A stretch of DNA of 9,645 nucleotides from contig JAUWYT010000037.1 in NCBI GenBank assembly GCA_030615705.1, positions 1 to 9,645 of the forward strand, read 5' to 3'. Below are positions 1 through 4,947 of this stretch, in pieces (the first letter of the stretch is position 1; every line of letters starts with the position of its first letter). This DNA is from Chloroflexota bacterium (GTDB taxonomy: Bacteria; Chloroflexota; Anaerolineae; VGOG01). The position numbers were made by a program, and so were the translations under genes. The notes under the pieces were generated by a model that had not been told where the DNA came from, did no database searches, and was given only the letters and a program-made list of their open reading frames with translations.

Positions 1-311
1 ACTGCCTCGCTCGTGCGGCCACGCAACGTCAAAAGTTTGGCTAAGTGCACATAGGCTGCAACACCCTTAGGGTCGAGTTCCGTCGCTCTCTCGAAGGCTT
101 CAATGGCTTCGTCCAGCTTGCCTTCTTGGAAAAACGCTTGGCCTTCAACCAGATACGATTGGGCGGTCCTGGTGGGTGTTGGGGTAGGCTCGAAAGGACG
201 CGCCCAATCGGGCCGCTGAGTGATGACGTACAGGCCCGCTGCGATGAGTATCAACAGGATGAGCACGCGCAGGGGCGAAGACCTTCTCTTCTTCTCCGGT
301 CGGATGTACAT
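1..311 (-). CDS. Membrane-anchored TPR protein, N-terminal part (runs off the left window edge)
   Basis: Reading the minus strand from 311 gives 103 codons without a stop up to the window edge, so the C-terminus is missing. Visible order: a basic N-terminus (MYIRPEKKRRSS), one hydrophobic helix at about residues 15-30 (VLILLILIAAGLYVI), a PTPTPTRT linker at about 44-51, then a tetratricopeptide unit at about 53-85 (EGQAFFQEGKLDEAIEAF, ATELDP) and the start of a second. TPR proteins are scaffolds for protein-protein contacts. The topology suggests an anchored protein with its TPR domain outside the membrane, but the partner is unknown. The start is well fixed: AAGGAG lies 7 nt upstream of the ATG. 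The gene begins 55 bp after the DUF4910 peptidase on the same strand, so it is probably co-transcribed. Its architecture resembles the N-terminal half of the protein at 2738-4450. TPR identity is fairly sure; function is not. Confidence 0.85.
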   Translation of the reverse strand, partial: MYIRPEKKRRSSPLRVLILLILIAAGLYVITQRPDWARPFEPTPTPTRTAQSYLVEGQAFFQEGKLDEAIEAFERATELDPKGVAAYVHLAKLLTLRGRTSEA

Positions 312-318
312 CCCGACG

Positions 319-324
319 CTCCTT
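319..324 (-). promoter_or_regulatory. Shine-Dalgarno AAGGAG for the partial TPR gene
   Basis: AAGGAG on the minus strand sits 7 nt before the ATG at 309-311. This supports that start and shows that the gene is translated independently of the upstream peptidase gene. Confidence 0.7.
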
Positions 325-331
325 ACCGGGT

Positions 332-365
332 GCTGGAAGTTGGACACCGGTTACTGGCTTCCAGC
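332..365. repeat. 8-bp inverted repeat between the peptidase and TPR genes
   Basis: GCTGGAAG at 332-339 is perfectly complementary to CTTCCAGC at 358-365, with an 18-nt loop containing an ACCGGT palindrome. It lies in the 55-bp gap between two same-strand genes and has no T-run, so it does not look like an intrinsic terminator. It could be an RNA-stability or processing hairpin in a shared transcript, or the remnant of a short intergenic repeat. Confidence 0.4.
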
Positions 366-366
366 T

Positions 367-2403
367 TCAGCCTCTAGTTTCTAGCTTGACCAAATTCAAC
401 TTGCCTAGCATCTGGAAGTATTCAACCAGAAGCTCTACGTCGCGTTGGCCAGTCTCTAGCTCTACTAAGTCAGCGATTTCAAGCAGGCTAAGCTTTCCAT
501 TGGCCCAATACTCGGCTAAGGTAGGCAGGGTATAAAACCCCTTCTTTCGTTCCTTGCGCACTCGCCACCACCGCTCCCGTTCTTCCTCGCTCAGTTGGTT
601 CAGATAGGGGCGCAAAGAGACGGGGCCGCGATATAGCCGTCTGGGCACCATCGTCGCCGCCTTCTCCTCCCATTCGTCCTGTTCCCGCTTTGATGCCTCC
701 GGTAGCTCGGCCCAATCTCGCCCCCTCGCACAGACCCGGATGGCCTCCTCACCTTTGGCTGACTCCCTTTTGGCGAATTCGGCCACTTCCTCTTGCCACC
801 CTGCAACGGCAATCCCAGGGCTCAGGCGTTTCAGCGAGCCCAGGGCTTGCTGCTCGCGCTCGCTCAGGTAGGCAACCTTCTTGCGCAGGAGGGCGGTGGT
901 CTCCCCCAGCTTATCAGCCCCCTCTTTCTCAAGGCTAAGGTGGGCTGTCTCAGTGACCTTCTCCTGAACGAGCCGTACAATGTCTCGTTTGAAACGGGCC
1001 ACCATCTCGTAGCCCAACCAGGTGGCCTCTTCCTGGCCAGCGTTAGCTAGGAAGTAGGCGTAGGTCGCAGCCAAGCTCCCCACGCGGCTCAGCATAGCAG
1101 GGTCAACCTTGTCTGGGGTATCTTGGGAGGTGTGGTAGAATCTGTCGGGCCACTGGATGAGCATGGGCGTTGGCACCCCCACCGAGGGATCGGAGAGGAT
1201 ATAGTGGTCGCTGCCACCGGAGAAAGGGGTCACGGCGTGGCGGAAGAGAGCGTACCCTCCCGTCCCACCCCAGGCTGAGGTCTCGCCCAAAAACTCCTCC
1301 CGCAAGCGCTCCAGGAGACCGGGGGCAAAGGAGGGCATAGCCTGGGGTGGGCGCTCGATGAGGAAGGAACTTCCGCACAGCTCTTGGCTTTGGCCAACCA
1401 TGTCCAAGTTGAGGCCAGCCACCATGTGCTCAATCTCGTCCTCATGGGCGGCCAGATAGGCGTAGGTGCCCGTCATCTCAGGTACCCACAGAAACCTTAT
1501 GCCTCGCTTGGGTTGGGCCAGCTTCCCTCCGTCAACAAGCTTTTGCAGGGTGCGGGCGATTTCCAAGGCAGTGGCTGATCCTGAGGCGTTGTCATTGGCC
1601 GAGGGCCGGGGGTGGCAGAGATGGGCCACAATCACTACCTCTTGATTCGTTGCCCCAAGTATCAGAGCGGAGACAACCTCGATCTCCCCATCGTAGAAGC
1701 GGCTGACCACTTTGGCCCGAACCTTGACTTGTGGCTCTCCATCCCGAGTCCGCTTCTTGATCAGCCCACGCAGCTTTTCACCTTCCCGCGGTGAGAGGAC
1801 GAAGCCGAAGCACTTCTTCTCCTGGCCTGTCCACCAAAAGGACGTGTACTGGAGGGCATCAGGCACGTCCATTCGGGCGCGGACGGGCGGGGTTTCCCTC
1901 ATGCCGTCGGAGATGATGCCAATAGCGCCACGTTTCTCTACGGCCAACTCACGCACCCGGTCCAGATTGCCTTTCGTAAGCACTACCTTGCCTCTCAGGT
2001 CCAGCCCTTCGTAGTCTGCTTCCTCCTCGCCATCCTCCAGAAGAACCACCTCAGCTTCCCCCTCGAAGGGTGCGCTGCGCTGGATAAGGGAAATGGGGCA
2101 GTCACGGAAATCGGCCAGCTTGCATCGCTCATCCTCTGGCTCGAAGAGGTGCAGGGCAGCTTCCGTAGCCTCCCACTCCTGGAACATCCGCGCCGACCAG
2201 TACTGCGTCCTCTCATCCGCTGGGAAGAACAGGATCTCGGCCTGGATGCCCGCCTCGAGCAAGCGCTTCAGGCAATAATGTGCCGCCTCGCGGAAACCAG
2301 GACTGGCTTGCATGCGGTGATAGTGAGTGATGTCTACTACGTAGCCCTTGGCCGCCTGCCCTGAGAACTCTTCACGTATGGCTTCGAAGGCTTTCTTAAA
2401 CAT
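367..2403 (-). CDS. DUF4910 / M28-like zinc aminopeptidase-family protein with C-terminal helical extension
   Basis: 678 aa from the ATG at 2403. The middle looks like an M28-type peptidase fold as found in the DUF4910 family. HLCHPRPSANDNASG (about 261-275) carries the metal-binding His and Asp, PEMTGT (309-313) supplies the probable catalytic Glu, LNLDMVG (331-337) and GGSDH (396-400) follow, and YHTSQDTPDKVD (423-434) carries the C-terminal metal-ligand His. Residues about 132-215 resemble a protease-associated insert (LRGKVVLTKGN, GAIGIISDG). Residues about 455-678 form a charged helical extension ending in a possible winged-helix segment (LSLLEIADLVELETG). No signal peptide is visible, so the protein is probably cytoplasmic. 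The open frame continues up to 2595, but that stretch is non-coding in character and contains the promoter, so I chose 2403, preceded by GGAAAGGGG. The substrate is unknown; peptide hydrolysis is a family-based inference. Probably co-transcribed with the downstream TPR gene. Confidence 0.85.
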   Translation of the reverse strand: MFKKAFEAIREEFSGQAAKGYVVDITHYHRMQASPGFREAAHYCLKRLLEAGIQAEILFFPADERTQYWSARMFQEWEATEAALHLFEPEDERCKLADFRDCPISLIQRSAPFEGEAEVVLLEDGEEEADYEGLDLRGKVVLTKGNLDRVRELAVEKRGAIGIISDGMRETPPVRARMDVPDALQYTSFWWTGQEKKCFGFVLSPREGEKLRGLIKKRTRDGEPQVKVRAKVVSRFYDGEIEVVSALILGATNQEVVIVAHLCHPRPSANDNASGSATALEIARTLQKLVDGGKLAQPKRGIRFLWVPEMTGTYAYLAAHEDEIEHMVAGLNLDMVGQSQELCGSSFLIERPPQAMPSFAPGLLERLREEFLGETSAWGGTGGYALFRHAVTPFSGGSDHYILSDPSVGVPTPMLIQWPDRFYHTSQDTPDKVDPAMLSRVGSLAATYAYFLANAGQEEATWLGYEMVARFKRDIVRLVQEKVTETAHLSLEKEGADKLGETTALLRKKVAYLSEREQQALGSLKRLSPGIAVAGWQEEVAEFAKRESAKGEEAIRVCARGRDWAELPEASKREQDEWEEKAATMVPRRLYRGPVSLRPYLNQLSEEERERWWRVRKERKKGFYTLPTLAEYWANGKLSLLEIADLVELETGQRDVELLVEYFQMLGKLNLVKLETRG

Positions 2404-2446
2404 AATCGCAACCCCTTTCCTGTGTTGGTGTGCCCTGACGGAGTAT

Positions 2447-2475
2447 ATAGTATCACCATCCGGGACACAAGTCAA
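2447..2475 (-). promoter_or_regulatory. Sigma-70-type promoter for the DUF4910 peptidase (and downstream TPR gene)
   Basis: On the minus strand, TTGACT (2470-2475) and TACTAT (2447-2452) are separated by exactly 17 bp. The expected transcription start near 2440 gives a leader of roughly 37 nt to the ATG at 2403. The promoter lies inside the longer open frame, which argues against any start upstream of 2403. Confidence 0.6.
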
Positions 2476-2514
2476 GGCCAATTGGGAGCGTGCGCAGCGA
2501 AAGCCCGGGGAGCA

Positions 2515-2531
2515 CGAGGGGTGTCCCCTCG
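2515..2531. repeat. Short GC-rich hairpin CGAGGGG/CCCCTCG
   Basis: CGAGGGG (2515-2521) and CCCCTCG (2525-2531) form a perfect 7-bp stem with a 3-nt loop, roughly midway between the two divergent promoters. Neither strand has a T-run after it, so it is not a terminator. It may be a protein-binding palindrome or chance. Confidence 0.4.
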
Positions 2532-2558
2532 CTTCTCTTCTGACCCCTATACATAGTA

Positions 2559-2583
2559 GCTTGCGCAGAATCGCTGCGCAAGC
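2559..2583. promoter_or_regulatory. Perfect 10-bp palindrome adjacent to the plus-strand promoter (candidate operator)
   Basis: GCTTGCGCAG (2559-2568) and CTGCGCAAGC (2574-2583) are exact reverse complements around a 5-bp centre. The right arm ends 5 bp before the -35 box at 2589, a usual place for an activator or repressor site. A related TGCGCAG word lies at 2491-2497, about 16 bp upstream of the opposing promoter's -35. No regulator gene is seen in the window, so the operator role is inferred from symmetry and position. Confidence 0.45.
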
Positions 2584-2588
2584 CGAAC

Positions 2589-2617
2589 TGGACAAGATAG
2601 CCGAAAAAGATTATAAT
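2589..2617 (+). promoter_or_regulatory. Near-consensus sigma-70 promoter for the TPR/propeller gene
   Basis: TGGACA (2589-2594) and TATAAT (2612-2617) are separated by 17 bp: five of six and six of six matches to the consensus boxes. The predicted transcription start near 2624 leaves a leader of roughly 114 nt before the proposed start at 2738. Confidence 0.7.
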
Positions 2618-2688
2618 TCACTTACTGGCTCTGGACCAGGGCCGTTCATTTGTGGGAAAACTCGCTGCCTGTCTGAGCATCTACTATC

Positions 2689-2716
2689 AGGCCTGAGCTA
2701 GCGTGGGTCTCAGCCT
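2689..2716 (+). promoter_or_regulatory. Leader hairpin just upstream of the ribosome-binding site
   Basis: AGG-C-CTGAG (2689-2697) can pair with CTCAG-CCT (2709-2716): 8 bp with a single bulged C and an 11-nt loop. It ends 6 nt before the Shine-Dalgarno run at 2723. It could affect translation of the TPR/propeller gene, whose start codon is also unusual. Confidence 0.35.
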
Positions 2717-2722
2717 GGCAGA

Positions 2723-2731
2723 GGGGGAGGT
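2723..2731 (+). promoter_or_regulatory. Strong Shine-Dalgarno (GGGGGAGGT) that decides the start of the TPR/propeller gene
   Basis: GGAGGT ends at 2731, and 6 nt later comes ACG at 2738, in frame with the downstream gene. There is no ATG, GTG or TTG in this frame between the stop at 2699 and the TTG at 2804, and that TTG is too far from this site to use it. The site therefore points to ACG as the initiating codon, or to an ATG changed by mutation or sequence error. Confidence 0.6.
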
Positions 2732-2737
2732 ACCGCT

Positions 2738-4450
2738 ACGCAGAAAAGACATCGCCGAACAGCCCCAACTTGGCTCAAGGGCTTAGTCCTTCTGGTCATT
2801 CTCTTGCTCGTGGTCATCCTGGTTATCGTGGCCCTGGGAGTCTACCACGGGCTGCAAAAGCGCGTCCGCCTGACCCAAGAGACAGCGGAGGAACACTACG
2901 CTGCGGGCCTGGCCCACCTGGAGAACGGGGAATACGAATTAGCCGTAGCTGAGCTGGAACTGACCCTGCGCCTGGTGCCAAGTTACCGAGAGGCCGAGGA
3001 GAAGTTAAGTGAAGTTAAAGCCAAGCTCGAAGTCCAGGCAACGCCCACAGTTGAGATCCAAAAACAGGCCGCAGCCAGCTTCTTTAGGCAGGCCCAAACC
3101 TTCTATCATGAGAGAAGGTGGGAGAATGTAGTCCTCACGCTGGAGCGGTTGCGCACCGTGGATCCTGACTATGAGCCGGAGGCTGTGGAGGAGATGCTCT
3201 TTGCGACCTTCTATAGCCAGGGCTTACGTTTAATCAACGAGGGACGGTTGGAGGAGGCCCTGCGTTACCTGGACAAAGCTTTGGAGCTGAAGCCAGCACA
3301 GGAAGATGTTCTAAAGCAGAGAAAACTGGCCGCGCTCTACCTGACCGCTATAAGCTATTGGGGTGCCGATTGGGATAAGGCCATCGCCACCTTTTCTGAA
3401 TTATACAGCATCGAGCCCGAATATATAGATGTAAAGCAGCGCCTCTATGAGGCCTACATCAATAAAGGAGATCTATACGCCAATCAAGATGAGTGGTGTT
3501 CGGCGGAGGAGCAATACGCGCTGGCAGTCGAGATCAAACCCGATCAAGCTGGGGAGGAGAAAAGAATTGGAGCCAACCGGCTGTGTTTGGGGATAACGCC
3601 GACACCCGTTATCACCAGCACCGTTGTCCCCGAAGAGGCCGTTAGTTTGCCGCTAGGCAAAATCGCCCTAGCCATCTACGACGAGGAGAGGGAAGTCTAC
3701 GAAATCTTCGTCGTGTACGCGGAGGACATGCGTTGGGTGAAAGTGACCAGCCTTGCTGACCAACCAAGCTTGCGACCTGACGGGGAACTAGTTGCCTTTC
3801 GCTCGCGACGAAGTCAAAAGCCTGGTTTGCGTACCATGGACATCGAGGGAACCCGCGAAATCAGCGTCAGCGCCTCGGATGAGGCTGGCTATCCCACCTG
3901 GTCGCCCAATGGGGAGCGCATCGCCTTCGTCATCTACGACATAGAGGATGATTCATGGTGGATTTATGCCATCTCTTCCAATGGGCAGGGTGAGGCCGTG
4001 GAGCTGGCCTCCGGTTGGTCGCCGGCCTGGGGGCCCAAAGGTCTACTGGCCTACACAGGCTGCGGCGAGGAGCGCGAAAACTGCGGCATCCGCTTTACCG
4101 ATGAAGACTTATCCAATCCCTTCGTGATTACCGCTGACCCCCGCGATATCGGGCTGGCCTGGTCCCCCGACGGAACGCAAATAGCCTACATGTCCGATCA
4201 CGACGGCAACTGGGAGGTCTATGCGGTTACCGTGCCAGAGGGCCGGGTAAGGCGGCTGACCACTAACGAAGCCAGAGACGGCCTCCCCGCCTGGTCTCCC
4301 GACGGGCAACATATCGCTTTCGTCTCCGACCGCGACGGCATCTGGGCCCTTTATACCATGAAACCTGATGGCAGCGATCAAACCAAAATCTTCGACCTCG
4401 GGCCTGAGCACCCCGATTGGCTGGATCAGCGCATCTCCTGGGTGAGGTGA
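2738..4450 (+). CDS. Membrane-anchored TPR protein with C-terminal TolB-like beta-propeller
   Basis: About 570 aa if it starts at ACG 2738; a more conservative start is TTG 2804 (548 aa), but that truncates the basic N-terminus and cuts the membrane helix. From ACG the order is: QKRHRRTAPTWLK, a hydrophobic helix at about 14-36, TPR-type helical repeats at about 45-270 (HYAAGLAHLENGEYELAVAE; LRLINEGRLEEALRYLDKAL; DWDKAIATFSEL), a TPTPVITSTVVP linker near 287, then a propeller from about 305. The propeller shows PD40/TolB-type blade motifs: SLRPDGELVAF, WSPNGERIAF, WSPDGTQIAY with SDHDGNWEVY, and WSPDGQHIAF with SDRDGIWALY. Such propellers bind proteins or ligands and are usually not enzymes. 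The likely place is outside the membrane, tethered by the N-terminal helix; the role is unknown. The protein shares its anchor-linker-TPR layout with the partial protein at 1-311. A near-consensus promoter and strong Shine-Dalgarno site precede it. Confidence 0.85.
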   Translation, partial: TQKRHRRTAPTWLKGLVLLVILLLVVILVIVALGVYHGLQKRVRLTQETAEEHYAAGLAHLENGEYELAVAELELTLRLVPSYREAEEKLSEVKAKLEVQATPTVEIQKQAAASFFRQAQTFYHERRWENVVLTLERLRTVDPDYEPEAVEEMLFATFYSQGLRLINEGRLEEALRYLDKALELKPAQEDVLKQRKLAALYLTAISYWGADWDKAIATFSELYSIEPEYIDVKQRLYEAYINKGDLYANQDEWCSAEEQYALAVEIKPDQAGEEKRIGANRLCLGITPTPVITSTVVPEEAVSLPLGKIALAIYDEEREVYEIFVVYAEDMRWVKVTSLADQPSLRPDGELVAFRSRRSQKPGLRTMDIEGTREISVSASDEAGYPTWSPNGERIAFVIYDIEDDSWWIYAISSNGQGEAVELASGWSPAWGPKGLLAYTGCGEERENCGIRFTDEDLSNPFVITADPRDIGLAWSPDGTQIAYMSDHDGNWEVYAVTVPEGRVRRLTTNEARDGLPAWSPDGQHIAFVSDRDGIWALYTMKPDGSDQTKIFDLGPEHPDWLDQRISWVR

Positions 4451-4452
4451 GT

Positions 4453-4494
4453 AACGAGTCAACGAGGAACGAGTTAACGAGTTGCTCGTTCCTC
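4453..4494 (+). repeat. AACGAG word array forming a terminator-like hairpin
   Basis: AACGAG occurs at 4453, 4461, 4468 and 4476, and its complement CTCGTT at 4485. GAGGAACGAG (4464-4473) pairs perfectly with CTCGTTCCTC (4485-4494), a 10-bp stem with an 11-nt loop. A competing 6-bp hairpin, AACGAG (4476-4481) with CTCGTT (4485-4490), has a TTG loop. It starts right after the propeller gene's stop. Only a weak T-rich sequence (CATTTGATC) follows, so termination is possible but not assured. Confidence 0.55.
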
Positions 4495-4539
4495 ATTTGA
4501 TCAGGAGACCTTGCAAGCCCTTCGGACCGAATAGCGAGC

Positions 4540-4568
4540 TTGACGTTTTGGGGCAAATAGTTTAGACT
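4540..4568 (+). promoter_or_regulatory. Promoter of the tRNA cluster
   Basis: TTGACG (4540-4545) and TAGACT (4563-4568) are 17 bp apart. The start predicted around 4575 lies only a few nucleotides before the first tRNA at 4579, which is a common arrangement for tRNA operons. Confidence 0.65.
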
Positions 4569-4578
4569 ATACAACAAG

Positions 4579-4656
4579 CGGGGCGTAGCGCAGTCAGGTC
4601 AGCGCGCTTGGCTTGGGTCCAAGAGGTCGGCGGTTCGAGTCCGCCCGCCCCGACCA
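4579..4656 (+). tRNA. tRNA-Pro (anticodon UGG)
   Basis: A full cloverleaf is visible: acceptor stem CGGGGCG/CGCCCCG, D stem GCGC/GCGC, anticodon stem CTTGG/CCAAG with loop CTTGGGT (anticodon TGG), T stem GGCGG/CCGCC with loop TTCGAGT, discriminator A and an encoded CCA. The C1-G72 pair is the usual bacterial tRNA-Pro identity feature. It is the first gene of a three-tRNA transcript. Confidence 0.97.
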
Positions 4657-4661
4657 AACTA

Positions 4662-4700
4662 GCAGATGGCACTATCAGCCATCGGCTATCTGCCATCTGC
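4662..4700. repeat. Inverted repeat between tRNA-Pro and tRNA-Gly
   Basis: GCAGATGGCA (4662-4671) and TGCCATCTGC (4691-4700) are exact reverse complements, 10 bp. The centre also contains AGCC/GGCT and partial copies of the same word (CTATCTGCC). It fills most of the 50-nt spacer inside the tRNA transcript, where a hairpin could influence tRNA processing. Confidence 0.6.
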
Positions 4701-4706
4701 CAAGAT

Positions 4707-4778
4707 GCGGGAGTAGCTCAGTGGTAGAGCTCCTGCCTTCCAAGCAGGCTGTCGCGAGTTCAAGTCTCGTCTCCCGCT
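4707..4778 (+). tRNA. tRNA-Gly (anticodon UCC)
   Basis: Cloverleaf: acceptor GCGGGAG/CTCCCGC, D stem GCTC/GAGC, anticodon stem CCTGC/GCAGG with loop CTTCCAA (anticodon TCC), T stem GCGAG/CTCGT with loop TTCAAGT, discriminator T. The next bases are CTG, so CCA is not encoded and must be added enzymatically, unlike in its two neighbours. Confidence 0.97.
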
Positions 4779-4783
4779 CTGTT

Positions 4784-4858
4784 GGGCCCATAGCTCAATG
4801 GCAGAGCAACCGGCTCATAACCGGTCGGTTCTTGGTTCGAGTCCAAGTGGGCCCACCA
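4784..4858 (+). tRNA. tRNA with CAU anticodon (elongator Met, or Ile2 if lysidine-modified)
   Basis: Cloverleaf: acceptor GGGCCCA/TGGGCCC, D stem GCTC/GAGC, anticodon stem ACCGG/CCGGT with loop CTCATAA, T stem CTTGG/CCAAG with loop TTCGAGT, discriminator A and encoded CCA. The paired G1-C72 and the absence of three consecutive G-C pairs at the bottom of the anticodon stem argue against an initiator tRNA. Sequence alone does not separate elongator Met from Ile(CAU). It starts 5 nt after tRNA-Gly. Confidence 0.95.
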
Positions 4859-4872
4859 AGTAGGCTACACAC

Positions 4873-4904
4873 AAAGCCACCTGCGCTTAAAACAGGTGGC
4901 TTTT
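4873..4904 (+). terminator. Rho-independent terminator of the tRNA cluster (possibly bidirectional with pcrA)
   Basis: AAAGCCACCTG (4873-4883) and CAGGTGGCTTT (4893-4903) form a perfect 11-bp stem with a 9-nt loop, followed on the plus strand by T residues. It lies 14 nt after the last tRNA and 43 nt from the stop of the convergent pcrA gene. On the minus strand the tail is TTTGTGTG, weaker, but it may also end pcrA transcripts. Confidence 0.85.
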
Positions 4905-4947
4905 GTCGTCTACGTCACCAGCAGGCAACCAATGGTCGCCTCTGCGT

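Larger units (their letters stand above)
2404..2737. other. Divergent intergenic control region (no gene)
   Basis: This 334-bp gap separates the minus-strand peptidase from the plus-strand TPR/propeller gene. It holds one promoter for each direction, hairpins at 2515-2531, 2559-2583 and 2689-2716, and the word TGCGCAG in two direct copies (2491-2497, 2562-2568) plus one inverted copy (2574-2580). I find no convincing small gene. The frames open here have no ribosome site and no recognisable protein. Confidence 0.65.

Noticed and set aside
45..377. Plus-strand open frame opposite the partial TPR gene
   Set aside because: The minus strand has a TPR protein with a good ribosome site; the plus frame has no family features.
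2404..2595. N-terminal extension of the peptidase frame up to 2595 (64 extra residues)
   Set aside because: It contains the promoter and palindrome, has a Cys/Arg-rich non-protein look and no ribosome site; ATG 2403 is preceded by a purine-rich site and a fitting promoter.
4453..4494. CRISPR array or integration site at the AACGAG repeats
   Set aside because: The units are 6 nt with 1-2 nt between them; no spacers, no cas genes and no integrase are present.
4579..4858. tRNA cluster as an attachment site for an integrated element
   Set aside because: There is no integrase, no duplicated tRNA 3' end and no change in gene character on either side.
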